Origin: Leptospira selangorensis
Lineage (GTDB): Bacteria > Spirochaetota > Leptospiria > Leptospirales > Leptospiraceae
NCBI RefSeq assembly: GCF_004769405.1
Contig: NZ_RQES01000024.1
Location: 184,899 to 248,898, forward strand
Length of the DNA stretch: 64,000 bases
Reading direction: 5' to 3'
Shown here: one piece after another, positions 1 to 9,276 of the stretch
How positions within the stretch are numbered: the first letter of the stretch is position 1
How the letters are laid out: each line of letters opens with the position of its first letter
The notes under the pieces: model-generated
What the model was told of the DNA's origin: nothing
The model's database searches: none
The model's input: only the letters and a program-made list of their open reading frames with translations
Position numbers and translations under genes: made by a program

Positions 1-2284
1 CTTCGAATACTTTTCCTGCCTTTCTTCCTATACGTAATGATTCTACGGTGGTTAAGATCTCTTCTGCGGCTACGCCGTAACGCGCCATCTTCTGTCTGTC
101 TGCTTTGATTTGGATTAAAGGAAGCCCTAGAACTCTTTGTACTCTTAAGTCTGCAGCTCCCGGAACCTTCTTGATCTTATCCGCAAATTTGGATGCGGTA
201 TCTTTTAGGGTTTGGAGATCATCTCCATAAATTTTAATTACCACGTCCGCTTTAGATCCGGAGAGAAGTGCATTTACCCTGTTTTCGATCGGTTGTGAAA
301 GTGAGATCGTACTAGAAGGAACTGATTTTAAGATCGCGTCCTTCATTTTATCCATAAGTTCGTCTCGGGAAGAAGCGGATGTCCATTCTTTAGGAGGAAT
401 GAGTTTCACCATGGATTCTCCTTCTTCCGTTCCTATCGGTTCCGCTGCTGACTCACCTCGACCCATCTTACTAACTACACTCGTTACTTCAGGGAACTGA
501 GCTATTACCCTCTCTATTTCGGTATTCGTATCTCTGGAATAATTGATAGAAGTAGAGGGTAATCTTTTGATATCTATCGCAAATTCTCCCTCATCTATTC
601 GGGGAAGGAATTCGGATCCTAAAGTAGATCCTAATATTAGAGAAACTGCAAATACGCCTAGGCCTGCTCTTAAGAATAACTTTTTGTTTGCCATTCCGAA
701 GTCGAGAAGTTGCATATACAGCTCTTCCGCTCTGTCCCAAAACTTACTATGATGGAATACTGGAGTTTGGAATAAGATACTCGCCGCAGCGGGAAAGGTT
801 GTAAGAGAGAATAAAAGCGCCATGGCAAGTGAGATTGCAACAGTCATCGCCATAGGTTTGAACATTCTACCTTCTACACCTTCTAATGTCATGAGAGGTA
901 GGTATACTAGCAAGATAATCCCTACGGAGAAAGCTGCTGCTCTCGCCACCCTCACACAGGAATCGGTAATGATCTGTTCTGCCGCAAGTTTCCTATCTTC
1001 TTGTGAATTCTGTTGTTCATAGAATGCTTGTTTTAAGATAAAACCGTGAAGAACTGATTCCAACATCACAATGGTTCCGTCCACTAAGAGTCCGAAGTCC
1101 AATGCTCCCAAAGACATTAAGTTACCGACGATACCGAACATTCTCATGAATATTGTGGCGGCAAGCATTGGGATCGGAATGGATAAGCTGACTAGTAACG
1201 CACCTTTCACTGTTCCTAGTGCAAAGATCAAAACTATGATTACGAGTACCGCAGCTTCTGCCAGGTTTGTGAAGATTGTTCCTAATGTTCTTCCGATAAA
1301 TTCTGAACGATCATAGAATGTTACGATCTTCATTCCTTCCGGAAGTCTGGCTCTTAGTACTTCTATTTTCTCTTTGACCTTTTTCACTACTTCCAAAGAG
1401 TTTTGGCCCATAAGCATCATTGCAGTGGCGCCTACTACTTCTCCCTTAGCATCTTTGGTCATAAGTCCGAAACGAAGTGCCGGACCGGTTTCTACAGTTG
1501 CGATCTGGCCTAAAAGAAGTGGAACTCCGTCTCTTTCTGTTTGGACTGCAACGTTACGGATCTCGTCCACGGTTTTGAACTGGCTTTCTCCACGGATCAC
1601 GATCTGTTCCGCACTTTTGGTGATATAACCGCCACCTGTGTTTTGGTTGGCTGTTTCTAATTTATCACAAAGTTGAGATAATGTAATATTATGAACTGCT
1701 AATCTTTGGGGATCTATCTTGATCTGATACTGTCTTGCTTCCCCGCCGATGATATTTACGTCGATAATCCCTTCGGTTGATTTAATCTCCCTTGCAAGTT
1801 CCCATTCCATATAAGTCCTGAGCTCTTCCGGATTATGGCGATCACTTGTTAGAACGAATTCATAAATATCTCCAAGACCGGTTGCGATAGGGGAAAGTTC
1901 AGGACTACCATAACCTTTAGGGATCACAGCCTCTGCCGCTCTTAACCTTTCGTTAATGAGTTGCCTTGCGAAATAAATATCAGTCCCATCTTTGAAAATT
2001 ACAGTAACACTACTCACTCCAGTTCTGGAAATAGAACGGATCTCTGTTACATGAGGAACTCCTGTAAGTTCCATCTCAATAGGATAAGTAATGAACTGCT
2101 CTACTTCTACAGGAGAAAGACCAGGGGACTGAGTTACAACGGAAACCTGAACGTTTGTAATATCGGGGATTGCGTCGATAGAAAGTTGATACGCATTATA
2201 CAAACCTATTATGGTGATTCCTGCAGTGAGTATCAGGACGAAAATCCTGTTCTTAATGGAGAGACGTATCAGTTTATCTATCAT
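1..2284 (-). CDS. CzcA/CusA-family heavy-metal RND efflux pump (3' end beyond window)
   Basis: Inner-membrane proton-driven RND pump subunit that exports divalent or monovalent metal ions together with a periplasmic adaptor and an outer-membrane channel. The minus strand is open from the ATG at 2284 to base 1, so about 760 N-terminal residues are seen of the usual 1,030-1,100. The N-terminus begins [13 protein letters not shown] followed by a hydrophobic helix, then the porter-domain text typical of the family ([22 protein letters not shown]). Around 1046-1105 the fourth membrane helix reads [17 protein letters not shown], keeping the two Asp and one Glu of the proton relay of CzcA-type pumps. 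A weak GGAA precedes the start by 7 nt, and the first in-frame ATG is used, although the frame is open further upstream. No czcB or czcC partner lies upstream in the window; they could lie beyond the left edge. Metal specificity cannot be told. Confidence 0.93.
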   Translation of the reverse strand, partial: MIDKLIRLSIKNRIFVLILTAGITIIGLYNAYQLSIDAIPDITNVQVSVVTQSPGLSPVEVEQFITYPIEMELTGVPHVTEIRSISRTGVSSVTVIFKDGTDIYFARQLINERLRAAEAVIPKGYGSPELSPIATGLGDIYEFVLTSDRHNPEELRTYMEWELAREIKSTEGIIDVNIIGGEARQYQIKIDPQRLAVHNITLSQLCDKLETANQNTGGGYITKSAEQIVIRGESQFKTVDEIRNVAVQTERDGVPLLLGQIATVETGPALRFGLMTKDAKGEVVGATAMMLMGQNSLEVVKKVKEKIEVLRARLPEGMKIVTFYDRSEFIGRTLGTIFTNLAEAAVLVIIVLIFALGTVKGALLVSLSIPIPMLAATIFMRMFGIVGNLMSLGALDFGLLVDGTIVMLESVLHGFILKQAFYEQQNSQEDRKLAAEQIITDSCVRVARAAAFSVGIILLVYLPLMTLEGVEGRMFKPMAMTVAISLAMALLFSLTTFPAAASILFQTPVFHHSKFWDRAEELYMQLLDFGMANKKLFLRAGLGVFAVSLILGSTLGSEFLPRIDEGEFAIDIKRLPSTSINYSRDTNTEIERVIAQFPEVTSVVSKMGRGESAAEPIGTEEGESMVKLIPPKEWTSASSRDELMDKMKDAILKSVPSSTISLSQPIENRVNALLSGSKADVVIKIYGDDLQTLKDTASKFADKIKKVPGAADLRVQRVLGLPLIQIKADRQKMARYGVAAEEILTTVESLRIGRKAGKVFE

Positions 2285-2410
2285 GGAAGGGTTCCGGGCA
2301 AGGATACGTACAAATTCCCAGTAACTCCCGACTTGTCGAACGGTTTTTGGGGAAAAGGATCTCTTAAAAGTAACTATAGAAAGGAACTGATCTGAATATA
2401 AAGGGTCTAA

Positions 2411-3139
2411 TCAAAACTTTTCAAAAAGTAAAAACTTCATCCCGTTTTTCTCATCCTTTCTTTTAAGTCCAAAATTTTTCTGAGAAACAGTTTTGATCAA
2501 ATCATCGATAGGAAGGATCAGTTTGTTATACGAACTTGAAGTAACAATCCAACCTTTATCAGTTTTCTCGTGAAATATATCCGTAATATCCACTTTGTTC
2601 TGAATGAATTGTAATTGGCAGGTGAAAATTCGAGATTCTTCCGAACGGACCACGAATATACTTTTATCTCCTGGTTTTCCATAACTCAGATCTCTATAAC
2701 CTAAAATTAATTTACTTCCTGGAGAAAGAAAGCTAGACCAAAGACTTACTGTTGTCTCCCAATCTTTTTCCGATTCTAAATGAGTGATCGTGTCCCCCAT
2801 ACATAAAAGGATTTCCGGAGAAACACCTTGGTATAAATCCCTGGATCTGATATCTGCAATCTTTGTTCTGATCTTTGTGTCCGGTTTTCTGGCCTTGATC
2901 TCAGATAATAATTTTTCATTGAAGTCTATTGCTAAAACTTGAAATCCTAATTCTTCCAAAGGAATGGATTGTATCCCACTTCCTGCTCCTAGATCCCAAG
3001 CGACCCCGTTTCCTTGGGGAGAAATCTCAAAAGATCTGAATAATTCCAGTTGGTCTTTTTCTTTAGCGGAAAGATCTCCCAACATCCAGGAATATTTTTC
3101 AGCTAAAAAGTTTTCGTAATGTGATTCCGGAGTTTGCAT
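2411..3139 (-). CDS. Class I SAM-dependent methyltransferase
   Basis: A 242-residue soluble protein with the Rossmann methyltransferase fold. Motif I reads VAWDLGAGSGIQSIPL near residues 46-61, with an acidic residue after strand 2 (VLAIDFNEKLL) and a motif IV-like LLCMGDTITHL. The substrate is unknown; the fold is shared by small-molecule, protein and RNA methyltransferases. The ATG overlaps the stop of the upstream adenylate cyclase by one base (TGATG), so the two genes are translationally coupled, suggesting that they act in the same process. The czcA start lies about 130 bp downstream on the same strand. Confidence 0.8.
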   Translation of the reverse strand: MQTPESHYENFLAEKYSWMLGDLSAKEKDQLELFRSFEISPQGNGVAWDLGAGSGIQSIPLEELGFQVLAIDFNEKLLSEIKARKPDTKIRTKIADIRSRDLYQGVSPEILLCMGDTITHLESEKDWETTVSLWSSFLSPGSKLILGYRDLSYGKPGDKSIFVVRSEESRIFTCQLQFIQNKVDITDIFHEKTDKGWIVTSSSYNKLILPIDDLIKTVSQKNFGLKRKDEKNGMKFLLFEKF

Positions 3140-4443
3140 CAGGTTAATTTATAGATCAGGACTTCTTTTTCTCTTCCCTTTACTTTTACCGGGGGAAGTG
3201 ACTCTGCTTCTAAGAAATGTTTTACATGTTCGTAAACCGTATCCGTGGCTAAAATTTCACTCCCGAAGTCTTTATTCAATTGTTCCACTCTGGACGCAAG
3301 ATTGACTGTGTCTCCGATAATAGTGTATTCTTTCCTTTGGGAGGAACCTACACTTCCGGTCATTGCTTCTCCGAAATGCAGACCTATCCCGATCTTAGTT
3401 TCAGGGATCTTGCCGGAGACATTCATTTCTATTACTTTTTTCTGGATCTCTAATGCGGCAGAGACTGCATTCTTTGCATCTTTTCCATTATCAGAGAGTG
3501 GGGCGCCGAATACCGCCATAAACCCGTCCCCCAAAAATTTGTTTATAATACCATTATGTTTATTCACGATCTCTATCATATCTTCGAATAATGTATTCAA
3601 ATAGGAGATTACTTCCGAAGGACTTTTGTCTTCGGAGAATTTTGTAAAGTTTCGGATATCTAAGAACATTACGCATACGTCTTTGTTTTCGGAGGCGGTA
3701 TCCGCTTTTTGGCTCATCAATTTGTCCACTACGGATGGGGAAACATATTGACCGAACATTCCTAAAATTTCGTTTCTTTCTTCCAGACGTTCTACAGAGT
3801 TTTTAAGGATCTTTTTCAATCGTAAACCTACTAGCCCGGCTACGATCCCTGATGCTAAAAATAATCCGGAACGCATATATGTAGGAACTTTGGAATAGAA
3901 GAAACTATAGGCGGATTCTCCACTTAAAGGAGAGTCCGGAACAAAAAATAAACCTGTGATCAAATATTGGGTCGCAGCGATTGCTCCAGTAAATAGAGAA
4001 AGTCCAAACTCCATTCTTAAAACTGAGAGTATTATAAAAATAAAATATAAATTCGAGATAGGGGAGTTTGAAGGAACTACCGGGTGAGAATGTTTTTGGA
4101 TCAAAATGAATAATATGATCCCGGGAAGGGAAGTTTCTATCAATGCGTTTCCGAATCTGGGTAGAAGTGGAAGTTTGAATTCTCTTTTTTTAAGATAATT
4201 CAGCAATTTTAAAAATCCGAATTCGTAAACAGTTCCGAATGCTAAAGCACCTATCAATACTTCGAAAGGGAATTCTATCCCTGTGCTTTGATTAAATTCT
4301 TCTTTTAAAAATAAGAATAGGATACTCCAGGAAATTCCTGCGAATGCAAAAGCGGCCAAAAGGATCTTACTTCGGATCTGTTCACTGGCCAGGATCTCTT
4401 TTTCCAGGGTATTAGATAAGGTTTCGAAATGTCTGGATAACAT
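3139..4443 (-). CDS. Membrane-bound class III adenylate cyclase
   Basis: Makes cyclic AMP from ATP at the inner membrane. The first ~220 of 434 residues form about six hydrophobic segments of no recognised sensor family. The C-terminal half is a guanylate/adenylate cyclase catalytic domain: the first metal Asp is in CVMFLDIRNFTKFSE (about residue 248), the second in NKFLGDGFMAVFGAP (about residue 306), and RKEYTIIGDTVNLASR holds the Lys and Asp-type positions expected for ATP rather than GTP. AGGA precedes the ATG with good spacing. The stop overlaps the following methyltransferase gene. Leptospires carry many class III cyclases; the signal sensed here is unknown. Confidence 0.9.
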   Translation of the reverse strand: MLSRHFETLSNTLEKEILASEQIRSKILLAAFAFAGISWSILFLFLKEEFNQSTGIEFPFEVLIGALAFGTVYEFGFLKLLNYLKKREFKLPLLPRFGNALIETSLPGIILFILIQKHSHPVVPSNSPISNLYFIFIILSVLRMEFGLSLFTGAIAATQYLITGLFFVPDSPLSGESAYSFFYSKVPTYMRSGLFLASGIVAGLVGLRLKKILKNSVERLEERNEILGMFGQYVSPSVVDKLMSQKADTASENKDVCVMFLDIRNFTKFSEDKSPSEVISYLNTLFEDMIEIVNKHNGIINKFLGDGFMAVFGAPLSDNGKDAKNAVSAALEIQKKVIEMNVSGKIPETKIGIGLHFGEAMTGSVGSSQRKEYTIIGDTVNLASRVEQLNKDFGSEILATDTVYEHVKHFLEAESLPPVKVKGREKEVLIYKLT

Positions 4444-4482
4444 GGATGATTCCTAAGAAAGGGGAGAATTTTCGAAGTATAT

Positions 4483-5856
4483 TTACCTTCTTCTATCTTT
4501 AAGCAAGAGAAAATTTTCTAAGAAGAAGGTCCCAAACACGAGAGAATATTCCAAGACCAGGGCCCAATTTTTGTCATAAAATGGAGAAGAGGAATAAGTA
4601 GAATAAGATAGTATCCAGACGGAAGATGCGACCAAGGGCCAAATCGTTTTTGTGAATACGGAGGCTGCAAGTATCGGAAGAAAATACCAAGGATGTACTG
4701 TGCTGGAAAATAAATAATAAATTCCGCATAAATGTATCCACACCGTAAGCAGAAGAGCGGTTTTGTTGTTTGTTTCTATTTTAGAAACTTTAAATGAATA
4801 AAAACAGATCGTGAAAATACTTAAGATCCCGAGTATGATCCCTGTAGAATAAGGATACCATGTATACCGGATCAAGTTTTTAAGAAGATAATAAAATCCT
4901 CCATGGAATTCGAATAATGTAAAATAGACTCCGATTCCTTTTCTCCAATGTTCTTCTAAAATTTTTCCTCCCGCTCCTGAGAATAAAAACCAAAAAAGTG
5001 CAGATCCAAATATTAGAATATTGGCGCCGAAAAAGAGTGAAATACTGCGAGCAGTTGACCTTCTGCACCAGTAAAAAAACAAAAAGGGTAGGGCTAATAA
5101 GGGAAGTATTTTGGTGAGGATAGAAGCCAGATAAAATATAGATCCTTTGAAAACTTTTCCGTTTTCCCAGGAGAGTATTCCTAAAAATAAAAAGAAAAAT
5201 AGGATAGGCTCCGGATGGCCGTTCCCGATCCCTTCCCAAAGAACGAGCGGGTGGAGCCAGTATTTCAGGAAATTTCCGGATCCTTCTTCTTTTTTTCTTT
5301 TTGAGAATATATAAAGAATTCCTAATTCAAATAAAATTAAAATTCCTTTCCAGATGGAGATTGCCCAGAAAACGGAAATCCCTTTTTTTAAGAAGAACAC
5401 CGGAACTAAAAATAAGAACTGCAATATGGGAGGATATACCGAATAATAATTGGGGGAATTCATTTTGGAGAGTAGTTCTTTCTCCAAGTTTTGGTCGAAT
5501 CCCAAACTTACATTTATGGGAAGTTCAGAGTAAGGAGATAAACCTTCCGAGACCAAAAGCCCATCCCATAAAAAACGAAATGTATCTTCCGACAAAAATA
5601 CTGGAGTAAATAAAAACCAAATCCTAAGTAAGATCCCGGCCCAGATACCGATCTTCTCATTTCCTTTTGAAAAGAACTTTAGAAATATAAAATAGAGACT
5701 TATGCTAAGGAAGAATGCTCCGCAGAGTTGCCAGATATCACTTCTTCTAAAGAATACTGGGAAGAAGGCGAGCGGGAGTGCCCAGAGGAGTAAAATTGTC
5801 GAAGTGACTACAAAACCCCGGCAATTATTTGTATATCGTACAATTATATTAACCAT
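4483..5856 (-). CDS. Polytopic membrane protein, GT-C/GT87-like glycosyltransferase candidate
   Basis: About 457 residues with ten or more hydrophobic segments. After the second to third helix it carries EDTFRFLWDGLLVSEGLSPY, which matches the acidic loop plus WDG...G.NPY pattern of GT-C polyprenyl-phosphate-sugar-dependent mannosyltransferases (DUF2029/GT87). By analogy it would add a sugar to an envelope glycoconjugate from the outer face of the inner membrane; donor and acceptor are unknown. The frame can also be started at a TTG at 5865; the ATG at 5856 is preferred, and neither has a convincing ribosome site. It stands 39 bp upstream of the cyclase gene on the same strand and diverges from the DUF4395 gene. 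Confidence 0.65.
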   Translation of the reverse strand: MVNIIVRYTNNCRGFVVTSTILLLWALPLAFFPVFFRRSDIWQLCGAFFLSISLYFIFLKFFSKGNEKIGIWAGILLRIWFLFTPVFLSEDTFRFLWDGLLVSEGLSPYSELPINVSLGFDQNLEKELLSKMNSPNYYSVYPPILQFLFLVPVFFLKKGISVFWAISIWKGILILFELGILYIFSKRKKEEGSGNFLKYWLHPLVLWEGIGNGHPEPILFFFLFLGILSWENGKVFKGSIFYLASILTKILPLLALPFLFFYWCRRSTARSISLFFGANILIFGSALFWFLFSGAGGKILEEHWRKGIGVYFTLFEFHGGFYYLLKNLIRYTWYPYSTGIILGILSIFTICFYSFKVSKIETNNKTALLLTVWIHLCGIYYLFSSTVHPWYFLPILAASVFTKTIWPLVASSVWILSYSTYSSSPFYDKNWALVLEYSLVFGTFFLENFLLLKDRRR

Positions 5857-5936
5857 TTCGTTCAATATAGCGAAAATATTCTTGAATTTCCGAGAGTCGG
5901 AGTCTAACTAGGCGAAAAGGCATTGGGCAAGAAAGA

Positions 5937-6422
5937 ATGATTCGAATCGGTAATTTTCCAGATACTGTCAATGAATATGCTGCAAGGACCGTTGCGGGCC
6001 TGGTTGTCATCTTAAGTTTGGCCGCAATAATTACGCAATCGCTTTGGTTGGTAGGAGCACTTTTCTACGGATTTTCAGCCAGAGTATTGTATGGACCGAA
6101 GTTTTCACTATTTGCAAAACTTGCGATACATGGGATCGTACCGTTACTCGGTCTTGGATCCAAAACAGTGGCAGGTCCTCCTAAGAGGTTCGCACAATTC
6201 GTAGGAGTGATCTTCAGCGGGACTGCATTTGTTCTGTTATTTTTAGGACAGGTATTCGCCTTCCAAGTTGTGCTTGGTGTTCTTGTACTTTTTGCAAGTT
6301 TAGAATCCATTTTAGGGTTTTGTGCTGGTTGTTTTGTTTTCGGATTTCTGATAAAATGGGGATGGATCCCAGAAGAAGTCTGCGAGAAGTGCAATAACCT
6401 ACAATTCGTAATTAAAGAATAA
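5937..6422 (+). CDS. DUF4395 family membrane protein
   Basis: A 161-residue protein with four hydrophobic stretches. The opening (residues 1-16, IRIGNFPDTVNEYAAR) and the following membrane segments, with FSARVLYGPKFS and a GPPKRFAQ loop, match the DUF4395 family. Function is unknown in the literature I can recall. It is 21 bp upstream of the AhpD-like gene and then arsS, all on one strand with close spacing, so a role in the arsenosugar pathway (for instance membrane transport of the product or substrate) is an inference from position only. The C-terminus has a Cys pair (VCEKC), which could bind metal or arsenite. Confidence 0.8.
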   Translation: MIRIGNFPDTVNEYAARTVAGLVVILSLAAIITQSLWLVGALFYGFSARVLYGPKFSLFAKLAIHGIVPLLGLGSKTVAGPPKRFAQFVGVIFSGTAFVLLFLGQVFAFQVVLGVLVLFASLESILGFCAGCFVFGFLIKWGWIPEEVCEKCNNLQFVIKE

Positions 6423-6443
6423 TTAAAATGATGGAGGCCTTTC

Positions 6444-6785
6444 GTGGCACAGGAAACAACCTATTATAAACCGGAAGATCTGAAAAAATTCGGAAATATC
6501 GGAGAATTCGAGCCTGACCTGGCAAAAAAGTTTTTCGACTATTACGGAGCAGTTTTTGCGGATGGAGCGTTATCTGCTAAGGAAAAATCATTGATCGCTC
6601 TTGCTGTAGCACATGTAGTACAATGTCCTTATTGTATAGATGCTTATACCACTGACACTGTAGAAAAAGGTGTAACCGAAGAACAAATCTGGGAAGCAAT
6701 CCATGTAGGCGCTGCTATCCGTGGAGGAGCGACCTTAGTTCATAGCGTTCAAGCATTAAATAAAGTAAAAGAACTCGGTATATAA
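6444..6785 (+). CDS. AhpD-like (carboxymuconolactone decarboxylase fold) protein, arsenosugar-associated
   Basis: A 113-residue protein of the CMD/AhpD fold. The redox motif reads VQCPYCIDAYTTD (about residues 51-63), giving the CxxC followed by an acidic/His relay typical of alkylhydroperoxidase AhpD-like proteins; the helix AIHVGAAIRGGATLVHS completes the fold. Families of this size directly before arsS are annotated as arsenosugar biosynthesis-associated peroxidase-like proteins. Start is GTG at 6444, chosen because GGAGG lies 6 bp upstream and the next residues are well conserved-looking. It is 14 bp before arsS, so co-transcription is very likely. Its exact reaction is unproven; thiol-peroxide chemistry at the Cys pair is inferred from the motif. 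Confidence 0.85.
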   Translation: MAQETTYYKPEDLKKFGNIGEFEPDLAKKFFDYYGAVFADGALSAKEKSLIALAVAHVVQCPYCIDAYTTDTVEKGVTEEQIWEAIHVGAAIRGGATLVHSVQALNKVKELGI

Positions 6786-6799
6786 GGAGTTTCTAAAGT

Positions 6800-7843
6800 A
6801 TGAGATCCCTATTAGCAAGAGGGAGCGAGCTCGCTTCTTCCAAAGAACAATTGAAAATTCTTACGGAAGTTTCCGGAAAGCTGGGTCTGCCTAGTTTTTC
6901 AGAAAAATTAAAAGAAGCAGGGCTCTATCCTTTGCGCCCGACAGGGGTAGACATACTACAAGTGAACGTGGGGAAACTCTGCAACCAGACCTGCAGGCAT
7001 TGTCATGTGGATGCCGGTCCGGATCGCAGAGAGATCATGAGTAAGGAAACCATGCAGGAATGTTTGGTTGCCTTGGCCACGCCGGGTGTTACTACCTTGG
7101 ACATCACCGGTGGCGCACCTGAGATGAATCCTAATTTCAGATGGTTCGTGGAAGAAGCTTCCAAATTAGGGAAGAAGATCATGATCCGTTGTAATCTTAC
7201 CATTCTTCTTGCAGGAGAAAAATACAAAGACCTTCCTGAATTTTTCGCAAAACATAAAGTGGAAGTGGTTTCTAGTCTTCCTTATTTCCAAAAAAGAAGA
7301 ACGGATGCCCAAAGGGGAGAAGGTGTATTCGATCGCTCTATAGAAGCATTAAGAAAGTTAAATACTGTCGGCTATGGTATCTCCGGTTCCGGACTTGTAT
7401 TAAATTTAGTATATAATCCTGTGGGAGCATTTCTTGCGGGCGGTCAGTCCACTCTGGAAAATGATTTCAAAAAGGAATTAAAACAAGTACACGGAGTTGA
7501 ATTTAATTCGTTATTCGCACTTACTAATATGCCTATCAGCCGTTTTTTGGAATCATTACTCGAAAACGATAATATAGATGCCTACTTAGAAAAACTTGTG
7601 ACTGCATTTAATCCTGTAGCAGCGACTGCAGTTATGTGCCGCAACACGTTAAGTGTTGGTTGGGACGGAAGCCTGTACGATTGTGATTTTAACCAAATGT
7701 TAGATATGAAGATAGAAGATAAGGTAAGTAAAATATCCGAATTTAACAAATCAGTATTGGATTCCAGAGAGATCCTATTACACCAACATTGTTATGGATG
7801 TACTGCGGGAGCAGGCTCTTCTTGCGGTGGTTCCATCGCTTAA
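6800..7843 (+). CDS. arsS: Arsenosugar biosynthesis radical SAM protein ArsS
   Basis: A 347-residue radical SAM enzyme. The cluster-binding motif is CNQTCRHCHVDAG near residues 54-66 (CxxxCxxC), followed by the SAM-binding TLDITGGAPEMN. The C-terminus is Cys-rich: a Cys in AVMCRNT, a YDCDFN segment, and HQHCYGCTAGAGSSCGG at the end. This layout is the radical SAM/Cys-rich family to which ArsS belongs; ArsS attaches the 5'-deoxyadenosyl group of SAM to dimethylarsenite, making a precursor of arsenosugars. AAGGAG precedes the ATG. It is the last gene of a three-gene run with the DUF4395 and AhpD-like genes. No arsM arsenite methyltransferase is visible next to it, so it would have to be elsewhere. 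Confidence 0.88.
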   Translation: MRSLLARGSELASSKEQLKILTEVSGKLGLPSFSEKLKEAGLYPLRPTGVDILQVNVGKLCNQTCRHCHVDAGPDRREIMSKETMQECLVALATPGVTTLDITGGAPEMNPNFRWFVEEASKLGKKIMIRCNLTILLAGEKYKDLPEFFAKHKVEVVSSLPYFQKRRTDAQRGEGVFDRSIEALRKLNTVGYGISGSGLVLNLVYNPVGAFLAGGQSTLENDFKKELKQVHGVEFNSLFALTNMPISRFLESLLENDNIDAYLEKLVTAFNPVAATAVMCRNTLSVGWDGSLYDCDFNQMLDMKIEDKVSKISEFNKSVLDSREILLHQHCYGCTAGAGSSCGGSIA

Positions 7844-8002
7844 GAAAAAAAGTAAAGAAACCTGCCTTTTTTTCCAAATATCAAGCCAGAATGACAGAAA
7901 TAAATATCAATTTCGGCATTTTCTTAAATATTGAGATTGAAACTCAGACCCGTTCTTGGGAAACGAGTATAAGGAACGACTGTTCTGTGGAGACAAACTC
8001 AA

Positions 8003-8536
8003 ATGAAACAAAAAGCTATATGGTTATTATTGGTGCTTCTACTCTCGGCCTCTTTCGTTGATTGTAAGAAAGACGATGGTGAAGACCTAACAAACTTGGC
8101 AATTTTAAACACGCTTAGTGGTGGGGGAGATTGTTTAGTAGATTTCCCTGGTAAAGCAGCGGTAGGTGTGAACCGTACTCGCGTTACTGCTGGAGCTACT
8201 GGTGTACAAGTTATATGGGGAGCAATACCTTTCGTAAATCACCCGATTGCAATCGTAGAAACTCTTGGAGTTCAAACTGGTGATACTATTGTTTTTCATG
8301 GTTTGGATGTAATTGACAATCCGAATTACTCTGGGACTCAACCTACCATTTATGCGGCTTCCGATTGTCCTCTACCTGAATCGGCTTTATTTAACAATAA
8401 TACAACTGTTAAATTTAACGTTTCAGGATCTGATCCATATAACTATCAAAACACTGTGTCTGGATCTTTTTACTTTTTACTTTATATAGTTGGCGCGGGA
8501 ACTCCTCCAACTGTAACTGTTGATTTCCAAAATTAA
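8003..8536 (+). CDS. Putative lipoprotein of unknown function
   Basis: A 177-residue exported protein. The N-terminus MKQKAIWLLLVLLLSASFVDCKKDDGED is a short basic start, hydrophobic core and Cys at residue 22, a plausible spirochaetal lipobox (SFVDC). The mature part is Gly/Thr/Val-rich and looks beta-structured; two more Cys (about residues 46 and 121) could form a disulphide. No domain recognised. GGAG about 10 bp upstream supports the ATG at 8003. It stands alone after arsS with a 159-bp gap, and a strong hairpin follows it. Confidence 0.75.
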   Translation: MKQKAIWLLLVLLLSASFVDCKKDDGEDLTNLAILNTLSGGGDCLVDFPGKAAVGVNRTRVTAGATGVQVIWGAIPFVNHPIAIVETLGVQTGDTIVFHGLDVIDNPNYSGTQPTIYAASDCPLPESALFNNNTTVKFNVSGSDPYNYQNTVSGSFYFLLYIVGAGTPPTVTVDFQN

Positions 8537-8550
8537 TTCAATAAACCTTT

Positions 8551-8585
8551 TCTCCGATCTGATTTCTTCAGATCGGAGATTTCTT
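8551..8585 (+). terminator. Intrinsic terminator, convergent gene end
   Basis: Perfect 12-bp inverted repeat: left arm 8551-8562 (TCTCCGATCTGA), loop TTTCT, right arm 8568-8579, followed by a T-rich run on the plus strand. It ends the lipoprotein gene; the stop codon of the convergent tetR gene lies inside the right arm. Confidence 0.8.
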
Positions 8586-9170
8586 CCCTGAATTTTTAAT
8601 AATTGCATCTACCATTTCAGGCAAATCGTCTAACGCTGAAATTTTTCCTGTCAATTTCCAGATCTGCAATACTCCTTCGTAGCTAGCGAAAATTTTTCGA
8701 GCCAAGGATTGAGTATCTGCGTTTTTGGGTATCTGTCCTTTCTTCTGTCTTTCTTTTAAATAGATAGCTAAGAAGTCTACAGTTCTTAAGGCTAATTTTT
8801 TGACTTCTTCCGAGATAGAAGGAGAGGTGGATGCAATTTGAGCGGCCGTGTTTGCCATAGGGCAACCTGCGAATTCGCTATTTCTGGTCTGCCTTCTTAG
8901 AATATGTGTCCAGGCTTGTATAAAATCTCTCGCAGTCTCAGACCTGGATTGTAGTTTTTCTAATAAGACTAGTTGTTCTTTCCCATAAAATTCTATATAT
9001 GCCTTTCCCAATAGATCCTTGGAAGGGTAATAATCATAAAAGCTTGCCTTTGCAGTTTGGGACTCTTGGATAATTTGATTGATCCCCGTATTCCCATAAC
9101 CTTGGGTTTGGAAAAGCCTAACTGCGGTTTCCAAAATCCTATCTTTTACCCCTTTTTCTTTGGTTGACAT
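8568..9170 (-). CDS. TetR/AcrR family transcriptional repressor
   Basis: About 200 residues. The N-terminal helix-turn-helix reads ILETAVRLFQTQGYGNTGIN then KASFYDYYPSKDLLGKAYIEF, the classical TetR DNA-binding domain; the C-terminal half is a ligand-binding helical domain with a Cys (FAGCPMAN) often seen in this subgroup. The frame runs upstream to an ATG at 9257, but that would cross the operator; the ATG at 9170 (MSTKEKGVK) has AGGA 9 bp upstream and is preferred. It diverges from the nitroreductase gene, and the shared gap contains a palindromic operator, so it most likely represses that gene and itself. Confidence 0.88.
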   Translation of the reverse strand: MSTKEKGVKDRILETAVRLFQTQGYGNTGINQIIQESQTAKASFYDYYPSKDLLGKAYIEFYGKEQLVLLEKLQSRSETARDFIQAWTHILRRQTRNSEFAGCPMANTAAQIASTSPSISEEVKKLALRTVDFLAIYLKERQKKGQIPKNADTQSLARKIFASYEGVLQIWKLTGKISALDDLPEMVDAIIKNSGKKSPI

Positions 9171-9194
9171 TTTCTTTTTCCTGAGATCGAATAA

Positions 9195-9214
9195 CAGACA
9201 GACTTGTCTGTCTG
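9195..9214. promoter_or_regulatory. TetR-type operator palindrome
   Basis: Perfect inverted repeat with 9-bp arms CAGACAGAC / GTCTGTCTG and a 2-bp spacer (TT), lying between the divergent tetR (start 9170) and nitroreductase (start 9277) genes. Size, symmetry and position are those of a TetR dimer site; binding is inferred. Confidence 0.8.
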
Positions 9215-9276
9215 GTTCTTTCTTCTTCCAGAAAGACCGAAATTTATTAAAATGCAAGTCTAAATCGGAGGTCTAT

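Noticed and set aside
543..2395. Plus-strand open frames over the left end (543-752, 822-1022, 1071-1316, 1374-1628, 1961-2395)
   Set aside because: They lie opposite the CzcA gene, whose minus-strand frame is continuous and family-matching; the plus frames have no recognisable sequence.
9160..9276. N-terminal extension of the nitroreductase to 9160
   Set aside because: It would overlap the divergent tetR start and the operator, and the ATG at 9277 has an ideal ribosome site.
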